Positions 32,569 to 41,317 of a stretch of 59,276 nt of DNA are shown here, piece by piece. The notes under the pieces were generated by a model. The model did no database searches, had not been told where the DNA came from, and saw only the letters and a program-made list of their open reading frames with translations. The position numbers were made by a program, and so were the translations under genes. Within the stretch, counting starts at the first letter, position 1; every line of letters starts with the position of its first letter. Origin of the DNA: Bacillota bacterium (lineage in GTDB: Bacteria > Bacillota > Sulfobacillia > JAJZYS01 > JAJYTV01); assembly GCA_021847575.1 (NCBI GenBank), contig JAJZQO010000009.1:1-59276 (forward strand). Direction: 5' to 3'.

Positions 32569-33639
32569 TCAGCGCCGCGGCACGAACATGCGGTTCACAC
32601 CGGCCATCTGGGCGATGCGTGCCTCCGCCATGTGGTCTGCGGCCTCGTGCGGCAGGATGCCCTGGTCCCGGGCGATCCGGAAGATCTCGCGCATGCGCTC
32701 GCCGATCGCCTCCACGCGCTTCTTGGCGCGTTCGGCGTGGTAGCCGTCAGGATGCAGCTCGTCCGCGACGTTGATCACCCCGCCGCCGTTCGCGACGAAG
32801 TCCGGCGCGTAGACGATGCCCCGGTCGTGCAGCATCTTGCCGTGTCGCGGCTCCTTGAGCTGGTTGTTGGCCGAGCCGACGACCGCCTTCACCTTGAGGC
32901 GGGGGATGGTGTCGTCGTTCAGCGTGGCCCCCAGGGCGCACGGCATGTAGACGTCGCAGTCCTGGTCGTAGACCGCGTCGGCCTGGACGGCCGTCGCGCC
33001 CCAGCGCCGCACGGCCTCCTCCACCTTCGCGGCATCGATGTCCGTGACCACCAGGCTTGCGCCATCGTCCTTGAGGAGCTGGCAGAGGATCATGCCGACG
33101 TGGCCGAGCCCTTGCACCGCGATGCGCCTGCCCCGGACCTCGCTGGAGCCGAACGCCTCCTGCAGGGCCGCCTGGAGCGATGCGTACACGCCCATGGCGG
33201 TGGCCGCCGACGGGTCGCCGGACGCCTCGGGCAGGCCTGCCACGAAGCGCGACTCCTCCGCGGCGATGGCCATGTCGGGCACAGACGTCCCGACATCTTC
33301 TGCGGTGATGTAACGGCCGCCCAGCGTGTCGACGAAGCGACCGATCGCGCGCATGACCATTTCGTTCTTCTCGCCGTGCTTGTGCTCGAGCACGACCGTC
33401 TTGCCGCCACCGAGCTTGAGGCCCATCGCCGAGTTCTTGTACGTCATGCCGCGCGACAGCCGCATCACGTCCTCGATGGCGGCCTCCTCGGACTCGTAGG
33501 GCCACATGCGGCAGCCGCCGAGGGCGGGGCCGAGCGTGGTGTCGTGCACACCGATGATCATTCTGAGACCGGTCGTCTTGTCGTAGCAGAACACCAACTG
33601 TTCGTGACCCATCTCAGCCATCTTGTCGAAGATGCCCAA
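32569..33639 (-). CDS. bcd: Leucine/valine dehydrogenase
   Basis: A 356-residue NAD-dependent branched-chain amino acid dehydrogenase of the Glu/Leu/Phe/Val family. GPALGGCRMWPY, the substrate-binding Lys in LKLGGGKTVV and the Rossmann segment VQGLGHVGMILCQLL are visible. It makes the 2-oxoacids used by the Bkd complex. The start is TTG at 33639, supported by GAGGAGG eight bases upstream. Confidence 0.95.
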   Translation of the reverse strand: MGIFDKMAEMGHEQLVFCYDKTTGLRMIIGVHDTTLGPALGGCRMWPYESEEAAIEDVMRLSRGMTYKNSAMGLKLGGGKTVVLEHKHGEKNEMVMRAIGRFVDTLGGRYITAEDVGTSVPDMAIAAEESRFVAGLPEASGDPSAATAMGVYASLQAALQEAFGSSEVRGRRIAVQGLGHVGMILCQLLKDDGASLVVTDIDAAKVEEAVRRWGATAVQADAVYDQDCDVYMPCALGATLNDDTIPRLKVKAVVGSANNQLKEPRHGKMLHDRGIVYAPDFVANGGGVINVADELHPDGYHAERAKKRVEAIGERMREIFRIARDQGILPHEAADHMAEARIAQMAGVNRMFVPRR

Positions 33640-33656
33640 CTGTGACGCCTCCTCGT

Positions 33657-34586
33657 TCAGTGTGGCGAGCGGACGTGCTGGCCAAGGGCGACGCGCATGC
33701 CGATGCCGATGGACAGCAGCTTCGCTTCCGGCGGATCAGCGCGGGATGTCAGGACAATCGGGCACTGCGCCCCCAGCAGGATACCCGCCGTGCGGGCGCT
33801 CTGGAAGTATGTGAACGCCTTGTAGAGCACATTGCCCGCTTCGATGTTCGGCACCACGAGCAGGTCGGGCTCACCCGCGACGGCACTGTGAATCCCCTTG
33901 TGCAGAGCCGCCTCGCGGGAGATGGCATTGTCGAGCGCGAGCGGGCCGTCCACGATGCAGCGGGGCAGCTGGCCGCGTTCGCTCATCTTGGCGAGGTTGG
34001 CCGCGTCCACCGTTGCAGGCATGGCCGGGTCCACCAGTTCAACGGCGGCCAGCGCCGCCACAAGCGGCTCCTCGATGCCGAGCGCGTGGAGGGCCTCGAC
34101 GGCGTTGCGCACGATCTCCGTCTTCATGAGGAGGTCGGGCTGGACGTTGACGGCGGCGTCGCTGAGGAAATAGAGGCGATGGTGAAGCGGGTCCTCGAGC
34201 CCAGCCAGGTGCGACATCTTGCGCGAGCCCTGGCGCAGGCCGTGATCCCTGTCGAGGACCGCCCGCAGGAAGTCCGACGTCTCGATGAGCCCTTTCATCA
34301 GCATCTCGGCGCGACCACTGCGCACGACCTCGACGGCAAGGCGCGCGGCCTCCCGTTCGTCGGTCGCCTCGATGACGCGGTCTCCCGCGGGCAGTTCGTA
34401 GCCCACCACCTTCGCGGCGCTTTCCAGCCGCTCGAGGTCACCCACGAGGATCGCTTCCACCCAGCCCTTGTCCTCGGCCTCCTTGATTGCCCTGAGCACC
34501 TCCGCGTCGCCCGCCGCCACCACCGCTACCCGCATGCGGCGGCTTGGCACCTCGCCCAGGAGCTCATGAAAACCGCGGAAATGCAC
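33657..34586 (-). CDS. ptb: Phosphate butyryltransferase
   Basis: A 309-residue phosphotransacylase-family enzyme that turns butyryl- or branched acyl-CoA into the acyl-phosphate used by Buk. Diagnostic stretches are LMKGLIETSDFLRAVLD, FLSDAAVNVQPDL and VVPNIEAGNVLYKAFTYF. GTG 34586 is preferred since GAGAGGG lies 8 bp upstream; a TTG two codons earlier is too close to it. The start lies 23 bp inside the upstream unknown gene. Confidence 0.93.
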   Translation of the reverse strand: MHFRGFHELLGEVPSRRMRVAVVAAGDAEVLRAIKEAEDKGWVEAILVGDLERLESAAKVVGYELPAGDRVIEATDEREAARLAVEVVRSGRAEMLMKGLIETSDFLRAVLDRDHGLRQGSRKMSHLAGLEDPLHHRLYFLSDAAVNVQPDLLMKTEIVRNAVEALHALGIEEPLVAALAAVELVDPAMPATVDAANLAKMSERGQLPRCIVDGPLALDNAISREAALHKGIHSAVAGEPDLLVVPNIEAGNVLYKAFTYFQSARTAGILLGAQCPIVLTSRADPPEAKLLSIGIGMRVALGQHVRSPH

Positions 34587-35325
34587 CTTCAATACCCTCT
34601 CTCTGCCGAGCCCAGCCGCCGATGCCCCAGTCCACCTGGCCTATGCGAATCGGGGCCAAGTCGCCAAGCACCTGGCGCGCCTCCTGCACGAGTTCCGCTT
34701 CGCCGCCCAGACAGATCGTGTCGGGCCGCGCGCCTAGAGCCGCGGCCAAGCGCCCTGCAGCCATTCGCAGACGGTGCCGCCAAGCGGGCAGACCGTCCGG
34801 CTGGGCCAGGAGTCCAGCCGCCCCGAACAGGCGCCGCGCGAACACATCACCCTCTTCCGCCAGGCGGCCAAGGGCCCAGCGACTTTCTACCGCTCCGGTG
34901 GTGCGGGTTCCCATCGCTTCCTCGTCAAGCGTGCGGAACGCGTCGCACAAACGCGCGTTGCGCACAGCCCAGCCCACCGTCTCAGGGCCGAGCAGAAGCA
35001 GCACGGCCCGTTCGCCCGGCTGAACGCTCTGGGCCAACAGGTCCCCCTCGCAGAAAGGCGGGGCCGAGCGGTAAACGCCTGCAACGCCAGTCAGCCTGGC
35101 GGCCAACGGCAAACGGGCGAGCCCAACGGGCAGCGCCTTCACCTCCACGCCGGCGATGCGTTTCGGAAGTGGGTTCCCCGCCGTAGTTGGAACCAGGATC
35201 TGCTGCCCCCCCGCAGTGTGCGCAACCTCTGCCGCAAAGGCCTCCGGATTGCCGCGCCACCTATATCCCCGCGTCCAGATCTCAGCTTCATAGGGTAGGA
35301 GGCGCCCGTACACCGCTCCAGTCAT
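34564..35325 (-). CDS. Unrecognised protein, first gene of bkd operon
   Basis: A 253-residue soluble protein with no family I can name. Visible features: PYEAEIWTRGYRWRG near the N-terminus, a hydrophobic strand AVLLLLGPETVGWAV near residue 110, GTRTTGAVESRWALGRLAEE, and a C-terminal GGEAELVQEARQVLG and VDWGIGGWA. The Gly-rich strands are faintly like an ASKHA kinase fold (DUF1464 type), but this is only an impression. ATG 35325 follows GGGGAG by about 7 bp. The gene overlaps ptb, so it is part of branched-chain acid metabolism or its control. Confidence 0.75.
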   Translation of the reverse strand: MTGAVYGRLLPYEAEIWTRGYRWRGNPEAFAAEVAHTAGGQQILVPTTAGNPLPKRIAGVEVKALPVGLARLPLAARLTGVAGVYRSAPPFCEGDLLAQSVQPGERAVLLLLGPETVGWAVRNARLCDAFRTLDEEAMGTRTTGAVESRWALGRLAEEGDVFARRLFGAAGLLAQPDGLPAWRHRLRMAAGRLAAALGARPDTICLGGEAELVQEARQVLGDLAPIRIGQVDWGIGGWARQREGIEGAFPRFS

Positions 35326-35866
35326 CTTGGTCTCCCCAAGCGATCAAGATAGCGCAGCGAACTCCGGCCGTCCACCACGCGCCACCAGAGTACCGGTCAG
35401 AAGCGCAGGTGGTAAACCGCGCCAGAAAGGCCCCTGGTTCCCGGGCATCTTCGGCACCGGCACTAGACTGCGCCCGAAACGCCGTTTGCGCAACGGCCTC
35501 CTGTTCTTGGCGGGTGCACCTCCCGGAACTAGGCATCCCGTTCCCCGGAACCAGTTCACCGGTGTCCCTGGCCTCTTAGCCTCCGCACCCATTCTAACGG
35601 AACGGGACAAAGTCCACTCTCGCACCGTGGTCGCCTTCGGCATTGCGACGTCTGCAGCGCAAGACGCCCGTACTGCGCAGTTCATGTACTCAAGATGCGT
35701 TGCATCTGACCCTGCGCGATCCGCATGCGCGCGTGCGTCGCGACACAAACGCCTCACCCTGCCACCGCTGGACGAAATACGCACCTGCTGCGGCCAAGGG
35801 CCCGCTGAGAGGCGCGACAAAAGAGCGCAGCCTGCCGTGGCAGGCTGCGCTTGCATTGATTTTCCT
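35326..35866. other. 541-bp gap: spo0A terminator and bkd leader
   Basis: Right end holds the spo0A terminator. The remainder lies upstream of the bkd operon on the minus strand. A -10-like TAGAAT (about 35594-35599) without a good -35 would give a leader of some 265 nt with several self-complementary pieces (e.g. GCCGTT/AACGGC at 35481-35497, and repeated CCGGGAAC-type blocks). No credible ORF, sigma-54 -24/-12 pair or known riboswitch was recognised. Confidence 0.45.
35819..35850 (-). terminator. Intrinsic terminator of spo0A
   Basis: A 12-bp perfect stem (GCGCAGCCTGCC/GGCAGGCTGCGC, 35825-35850) is followed on the minus strand by CTCTTTTG. It starts 16 bp after the spo0A stop. Confidence 0.85.
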
Positions 35867-36646
35867 TCAGCTGGCACGGGACTCCATGCGCAGCTTGTCC
35901 GCAACCATGGCGATGAATTCCGAATTGGTCGGCTTGCCGCGCTCGCGGCTGACGGTGTGGCTGAAGATGCGGTGGATCGCCGTCAGATTGCCCCGATTCC
36001 AGGCCACTTCGATCGCGTGCCGGATTGCCCTCTCGACGCGGGACGGCGTCGTCTTGTATTTGCGGGCGACACCCGGATAGAGCTCCTTCGTGACCAGGCT
36101 GAGCAGTTCGACGTCGTCGATCACCATCAGGATAGCTTCCCGCAGGTACAGGTAGCCCTTGATGTGGGCGGGGATACCCACCTCGTGGATGATGCGCGTG
36201 ACCTCGACGTCCATCTGCCGCGCCGGGACAGCAGCGGTGGTCGTCGCAACCGGCGGGGCCTGTACCTCACGCGCCGACACGAGCTGACGGATGCGCTGCG
36301 CAAGAACATCCAGGCTGAAGGGCTTGAGGATGTAATAGTCCGCACCGAGAGCATTGATCTGATGCGTGAGGGCCTCGTGGCCGAAGGCGGTCAGGGCGAT
36401 GATCTTGGGGCGCACTTCCCTGTTCTCCTGCAAGAGCCGCTCCAGCACGCCGATGCCGTCAAGATGAGGCATGATTACATCAAGGATTAAGACGTCAGGT
36501 TTCTGCTGGTTCAGGACTTCCAGGACTTCCACACCGTTCTGGGCGACAGCCACGAGTTCCAGATCGCTCTGCCGCGTCATGAACTCGCGCACCGTATCGC
36601 AGAACTCCCTGTTGTCGTCCGCCAGGACGACACGGATCTTGGCCAC
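35867..36646 (-). CDS. spo0A: Sporulation master regulator Spo0A
   Basis: A 259-residue response regulator. The receiver has D10-D11, phospho-acceptor D56 (same number as in Bacillus) and K in YILKPF. After a linker (residues ~120-140) the conserved effector domain carries [20 protein letters not shown] and the recognition region [21 protein letters not shown]. It switches on early sporulation genes when phosphorylated by the phosphorelay. The start is GTG; GAGGAGG lies 7 bp upstream. It follows spoIVB by 19 bp. Confidence 0.97.
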   Translation of the reverse strand: MAKIRVVLADDNREFCDTVREFMTRQSDLELVAVAQNGVEVLEVLNQQKPDVLILDVIMPHLDGIGVLERLLQENREVRPKIIALTAFGHEALTHQINALGADYYILKPFSLDVLAQRIRQLVSAREVQAPPVATTTAAVPARQMDVEVTRIIHEVGIPAHIKGYLYLREAILMVIDDVELLSLVTKELYPGVARKYKTTPSRVERAIRHAIEVAWNRGNLTAIHRIFSHTVSRERGKPTNSEFIAMVADKLRMESRAS

Positions 36647-36665
36647 GGGCTAACCTCCTCATCCC

Positions 36666-38075
36666 CTAGCGCATTCCAGGAGTTCGACCATCTGGTGTTG
36701 CCTCCCTCCTGTGCCAGCCCGCAAAGCGTTCGCCGCGATTCGCGCTCCGGGGACGAAGCTGTCGATAGCCCGCGCGCCAGGGGCGGCCGGTGTTCGGACG
36801 CTCAGCCAGGCGGCCGGCTGGCCCGCTGTGTCGCGCAGTCTGTCGAACACTTTTCCCGGCAGGCAGGCACAAGGATTCGTCCATCCACTCCGCAAACGTT
36901 GCGTAGCCGCGCCACGGATCGTGCACGAAGACGTGGGTCACCGCCCCGACGAGCCTGCCGTGCTGCACAATCGGCGAACCCGACATCCCTTGCACGATGC
37001 CGCCGCTTCGCCTGAGCAGACGCGGATCGACGATGCGCACCACCATGCCCTTCGAGCCCGCCCTGCGGTCGGATACGATCCGGTCGATCCGCACATTGAA
37101 CTTCTCGACCTTCTGTCCGCGCAACACGGTGTAGAGGGTTGCCGGCCCAGGGCGCACCTGCGCGACCGTCGCGATGGGCACGAGTTGCCCCTTCGGCGGA
37201 TGACGCAGCCGACCGCCGATGCCGACATCGCCGTTGCGCGTGATCGTTCCGAGCGGCATCCGGGTGAGGTCGAGCGTTCCGAGCTTTTGTCCCGGCCGGC
37301 CGCGCTTGGCGCGCACGACGCCGAACACGACCGCGGGCGCGATCTCGCCCCGCGTGGCAAGACGCGCCCCCGCCGCCAGGCGCACCGAGTGGCCAAGTGC
37401 CGCGTACGTGCGCCGCGCGGGATCGGCGAAGGTGAGGGTGCCCACACCGCTGAGCTGGTCTCGTACGAAGATGCCCAGGCGATAGTGGGCCAGCTGGCGA
37501 TCAAAGACGGGACGTGCCAGCAGGCTGTGGACCCCGTCCTCGCGCAGCACGGTCAGGCGCACCGGCTTCGCGTGCTTGCCGGCTTCCTGCACCAGTTCGT
37601 GCAGCCCTGCGTCCGAACGCACGGGCCTGCCGTCGACAGCGAGCAGAGCGTCACCCACCCGCAGTCCCGCGACCCCGCCCGGATAGCGCAGCTCCCCATC
37701 CAGCGAGGGCACCCTGTCGAGTGCAACCACTGTCGAGGCGCCGCGCACCGTCACGCCGATCGCCTGCCCGCCCAGGACCACTCTGCGCTGCGGGGCTACC
37801 TGCACGTCGACACTCTTGACGGGCAGGCCGCCGAGGGTCAGCGCCACGCCGCCGCGCCGCTCGGCGACCAGCCGCAAGCCGTGCGAGAGCCTCGAGACGT
37901 GTACACCGCCGCGATCGCGGTGCCCGAACGCCTCGAGATCGCTCAGTTCAACCGCGTCGCCTCTGGGCAGGGCGACGCGGTCCGGCAGCGCGGCAAGCGC
38001 GCGGTACTGCGGCGAGCAGAAGCCGGCGGTAAGAAGTGAAAACGCAAGCAATGTCGTGATTTTACGCGCATTCAC
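36666..38075 (-). CDS. spoIVB: SpoIVB serine peptidase, extended C-terminus
   Basis: A 469-residue S55 peptidase that signals from forespore to mother cell by cleaving SpoIVFA, freeing pro-sigma-K processing. It has an N-terminal signal/anchor (TTLLAFSLLTAGFC), a PDZ domain (GVAGLRVGDALLAVDGRPV) and the catalytic region with His in ALGHSVR and Ser in QGMSGSPIVQ. The family normally ends soon after FAEWM; here ~51 Arg-rich residues follow, with the adjacent frame also open, so a frameshift or lost stop near 36890 is possible. GTG start with AGGGGG upstream. Confidence 0.9.
   Translation of the reverse strand: MNARKITTLLAFSLLTAGFCSPQYRALAALPDRVALPRGDAVELSDLEAFGHRDRGGVHVSRLSHGLRLVAERRGGVALTLGGLPVKSVDVQVAPQRRVVLGGQAIGVTVRGASTVVALDRVPSLDGELRYPGGVAGLRVGDALLAVDGRPVRSDAGLHELVQEAGKHAKPVRLTVLREDGVHSLLARPVFDRQLAHYRLGIFVRDQLSGVGTLTFADPARRTYAALGHSVRLAAGARLATRGEIAPAVVFGVVRAKRGRPGQKLGTLDLTRMPLGTITRNGDVGIGGRLRHPPKGQLVPIATVAQVRPGPATLYTVLRGQKVEKFNVRIDRIVSDRRAGSKGMVVRIVDPRLLRRSGGIVQGMSGSPIVQHGRLVGAVTHVFVHDPWRGYATFAEWMDESLCLPAGKSVRQTARHSGPAGRLAERPNTGRPWRAGYRQLRPRSANRGERFAGWHRREATPDGRTPGMR
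36841..36847. promoter_or_regulatory. Consensus Spo0A box upstream of spo0A
   Basis: TGTCGAA, an exact Spo0A-box core, lies 195 bp upstream of the spo0A start inside the 3' end of spoIVB. Autoregulation of spo0A from that distance is known in Bacillus, but a 7-bp match also occurs by chance. Confidence 0.3.
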
Positions 38076-38239
38076 GCTGCATTTGCCCCCTAACCGTCCA
38101 AGATCGTCCGTAGGTATCCTTTCTCGACGGCAGGGACGTCATGCTGGCAAGAAGACAGAACACGTGCCTCGGCACGGCGCGCGCAAGCTGCGATTATTCA
38201 GCCAAAGCCAGCCATCGGGGCCAACCGGCCCGGGCGCGA

Positions 38240-39835
38240 TCAGTCGCCCCTCAAAAGCTCTTCCGCGTGGCGCAGAGCCGTCTCGCCGCCCTCGCCCGCG
38301 AGCATGCGCGCGATCTCGGCGACGCGTTCAGCGCCTGTCAAAATTTGTGCGCGGACGATCGTCCGGCCGTCCGAAACTTCCTTGCTGAGGCCGATGTGAC
38401 GGTCAGCCCGCGCCGCGACGACCGCCTGGTGGCTGACGGCGATCACCTGGCGAAGGCGCGACACTTCCTTGAGGTGCGCCGCCAGGCTGCGGGCCGCGCG
38501 ACCGCCGAGCCCCTGATCCACTTCGTCGAGCACGAGCGTCGCCAGTTCGTCCCTTGCCAGGACCGAACCGACGGCGAGCAGGACGCGGCTCGCCTCGCCG
38601 CCCGATGCGATCTGGCCGAGCGGGCGCGGCAGTTCGCCGGGATTCGGCGCGAAGTCGAAGCGCACGGCCTCGTCGTCGAGGCTGTCCTCCACATGCACCC
38701 GCAGATCCGCCTGCGCAAGCGCCAACCGTTCGAGTTCGGGACGCACGGCCTCCTCGAAGCGGCGCGCGCCCGCCTTTCTCAGCTCGAGGAGCCCCGTGCG
38801 TTGACGGACGAGTTCGGCTTCAAGCGAGGCGATCTCCTCGCCGAGCCTGGCCGCCTCCTCCTCCCATGACGCCAGCCGCTCAAGTTCAGCCGCGGCTTTT
38901 GCCCGATATGCGAGGATCTCGTCCTCGCTCTCGCCATACTTGCGCCGCAGGGCCTCGATCAAAGCCCGTCGCTCCTCGGCCCGACGCAGGGCCTGCGGAT
39001 CGTACTCCAGCCGCTCCCCCGCGGCCGTGGCCGCGGCCGCAGCCTCGTCAAGCAGCGCCGCGACGTCCGCGAGCAGCTGTCCGAGTTCGGCGAGCTTCGG
39101 GTCGTAACGTTGCAGAGGGCGCAGACGACCGATCGCCTGCCCGACCATGTCCTCGGCCGAGGTCCCGGTTTCGGAGCGCACAGCCGCATGCACTTCCTGG
39201 AGGGCCGCAAGAATGTCCTCGCGACGGGCCAGCATGTCGATCTGCTGCTCGAGACCATCGAGTTCGCCCGGCGCGATGCGTGCCGCATCGATCTCCTCCA
39301 CCTCGTGGCGCAAGAGATCGATCTGGCGGGCCCTCTGGCGCGCGTCGCCACCCGCCTCCTGGCGCTGGCGCTCGAGTTCGGCGACGTGCCGGCGCAGCAC
39401 GAGGGCCGACGCCGCGGCGTCGGCGCTGCCAGCATAGCGGTCGAGGAGTTCTCTTTGCCGCCGCGGGCGCAGCAGCGTTGCCGCCTCGCCCTGTGCCAAC
39501 AGCTCAACCAGGCGGTCGCCGAGAACGCGGGCTTCGAGCTGCGGCACGATGCGCCCGTCGATGCGCGTCAGCGAGCGACCCTCCGCGCTGATCTCCCGCT
39601 CCAGCAGCACCTCTTCTCCGCCCGGTGGCCAGAAAAGGGCGGCGATCCGTGCGGCGGCGGCGCCCTGGCGCACCACGTGCCTGCTGGCACGGGCGCCGAG
39701 CGCCAGATCGAGCCCATCGAGCAGGATGGATTTGCCCGCACCCGTCTCGCCGGTGATCACGGTCAGGCCAGGCTCGAACTCCAGTTCGATCGCGTCCACG
39801 ATGGCCAGCTCGCGCAGCTGCAAAAGTCTCAGCAT
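38240..39835 (-). CDS. recN: DNA repair protein RecN
   Basis: A 531-residue SMC-like ATPase for double-strand-break repair. Walker A GETGAGKSI at the N-terminus, a long coiled coil (about residues 150-370), signature QIASGGEASRVLLAV and Walker B ATLVLDEVDQGLGG near the C-terminus. The start overlaps the argR stop by one base. The recN-argR-nadK-tlyA-dxs order is the usual one in spore formers. Confidence 0.96.
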   Translation of the reverse strand: MLRLLQLRELAIVDAIELEFEPGLTVITGETGAGKSILLDGLDLALGARASRHVVRQGAAAARIAALFWPPGGEEVLLEREISAEGRSLTRIDGRIVPQLEARVLGDRLVELLAQGEAATLLRPRRQRELLDRYAGSADAAASALVLRRHVAELERQRQEAGGDARQRARQIDLLRHEVEEIDAARIAPGELDGLEQQIDMLARREDILAALQEVHAAVRSETGTSAEDMVGQAIGRLRPLQRYDPKLAELGQLLADVAALLDEAAAAATAAGERLEYDPQALRRAEERRALIEALRRKYGESEDEILAYRAKAAAELERLASWEEEAARLGEEIASLEAELVRQRTGLLELRKAGARRFEEAVRPELERLALAQADLRVHVEDSLDDEAVRFDFAPNPGELPRPLGQIASGGEASRVLLAVGSVLARDELATLVLDEVDQGLGGRAARSLAAHLKEVSRLRQVIAVSHQAVVAARADRHIGLSKEVSDGRTIVRAQILTGAERVAEIARMLAGEGGETALRHAEELLRGD

Positions 39836-40323
39836 CAGAGCGTCAGACGGCGCAGATCCTCGACGATGGCGGCGGACTCCGTGGCCGGCCGCACCACGAG
39901 GAAGACGGTGCGTTCGCCGGCCATCGTCCCGATCACGCCGGGAATGCGCAGGGAGTCGATGGCCTCGCAGACGGCGTCCGCTGTCGCGGGCAGGGTGTGC
40001 ATGACGATCATGTTGTCGCTGTGCTCGATGGAAAGAACGGAATCGCGGCAGATACGCATGAGCTTCTCGTCGGGCGACGGCTGTCGGACGTCGCTCTCGT
40101 AGCGCTGACGCCCGTCCGAGCCCGTGACCTTGAGCAGGCCCAGTTCCTTGATGTCGCGCGACACGGTGGCCTGGGTGACGGCCAGACCAGCCTGACGGAG
40201 GCGCTGCGCCAAATCCTCCTGCGTCGAGATGTTCTCCTCGCGCACGAGCTCAAGAATTCTCAGCTGCCGCCGCGCCTTGTCCCGCGAAATCGGTCGTTCC
40301 ACCCCAGGCCTACTCGCCGCCAT
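39835..40323 (-). CDS. argR: Arginine repressor ArgR/AhrC
   Basis: A 162-residue regulator with the N-terminal winged helix (ISTQEDLAQRL, VTQATVSRDIKELGL) and the C-terminal arginine-binding hexamerisation domain (TLPATADAVCEAID and GTMAGERTVFLVVR). The ATG lies 14 bp inside nadK, preceded by AGAGGAAGG. It controls arginine genes elsewhere; no arg gene is in the window. Confidence 0.95.
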   Translation of the reverse strand: MAASRPGVERPISRDKARRQLRILELVREENISTQEDLAQRLRQAGLAVTQATVSRDIKELGLLKVTGSDGRQRYESDVRQPSPDEKLMRICRDSVLSIEHSDNMIVMHTLPATADAVCEAIDSLRIPGVIGTMAGERTVFLVVRPATESAAIVEDLRRLTL

Positions 40324-41191
40324 GCGCACCTTCCTCTTCCTGTTCCTGCAGTTTGCGCCGCAAAACATCGTAGAAATTCCAGCCCGGCCGCCGCCAGAGT
40401 ACAGTCTGCTCGCGGGCCCGCCGGGTGACCACGACGTCGTCGGGCAACAGCTGGATGCCGTGCTGGCCGTCGACCGTGATGAACGCATCCGCTGGCGGGG
40501 CAATGACGCGCACGCGGACCTCTTCGGCGGGATCGACAGCCACGGTCCGGGCGTAGAAGGAGTGCGGACAGATCGGGGTGATCGACAGGGCGCGCACGTC
40601 AGGGGAGAGTACAGGCCCGCCGGCAGACAGGGCGTAGGCCGTCGAACCGGTAGGCGTCGAAAGCACGACGCCATCCGCCGGCCAGACGAAGGCGGGTCGA
40701 CCCCGCAACCCCACCTCCACGCGAATGAGACGAGAGAACGGTCCCTTTGCGATGACCACGTCGTTGAGCGCCAGGAATCGCGCCACGACCTCGTCGCCGC
40801 GCAGCACCTCGGCCCGCAGCATGTTGCGCTGATCGACCACGCGCGCACCCGCCAGAAGCCCTGGCAAATCGCTCTGGATCTCGTCCACCTCGAGCTCCGT
40901 GAGGAAGCCGAGATGCCCCAGGTTGATGCCGACCAGGGCGATACCGTACGGGGCCAGCCGCTTCGCAGCCTGCAGGAGCGTGCCGTCGCCGCCGAACACC
41001 ACCGCCACGTCCACACGGTCGGCCCACGCTTCGAGCGGCTGCGGCTCGACGCCCAGATCGAGGAGCGCCGCCGCATCCGGCTCGACGACGTAGCTTCTGC
41101 CCAGCCGCCCCAGCAGCTGCGCAACCTCTTGCGCGCGCAGCAGGGCCTCAGGCTTGTCCAGATTGGGTATCAGGCCGACGGGCGCCGCCAC
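40310..41191 (-). CDS. nadK: NAD kinase
   Basis: A 293-residue enzyme making NADP from NAD and ATP. The GGDGTLLQA motif, GINLGHLGFLTEL, NDVVIAKG and TPTGSTAYALSAGGP are all present. GTG 41191 follows CAGGAGG by 8 bp and gives AAPVGLIPNLDK as N-terminus; a longer frame upstream has no ribosome site. It overlaps argR. Confidence 0.95.
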   Translation of the reverse strand: MAAPVGLIPNLDKPEALLRAQEVAQLLGRLGRSYVVEPDAAALLDLGVEPQPLEAWADRVDVAVVFGGDGTLLQAAKRLAPYGIALVGINLGHLGFLTELEVDEIQSDLPGLLAGARVVDQRNMLRAEVLRGDEVVARFLALNDVVIAKGPFSRLIRVEVGLRGRPAFVWPADGVVLSTPTGSTAYALSAGGPVLSPDVRALSITPICPHSFYARTVAVDPAEEVRVRVIAPPADAFITVDGQHGIQLLPDDVVVTRRAREQTVLWRRPGWNFYDVLRRKLQEQEEEGAHGGE

Positions 41192-41317
41192 AGGCAATCC
41201 TCCTGTCCCAAGCGACCCACAACTCTTCGACCGCCGCCCTGTCGCCTCCTGCGGCATGGTGCGGTCCAGATGGCGATCCCCAATAGAGGTTTTCCAGCGT
41301 CTGGGACGGCAAGCGTT

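Noticed and set aside
35400-35430. T-box-like sequence GGTGGTAAACCGCG on the plus strand
   Set aside because: Two extra bases split the consensus, no specifier region or downstream aminoacyl-tRNA synthetase is on that strand, and the flank is coding on the other strand.
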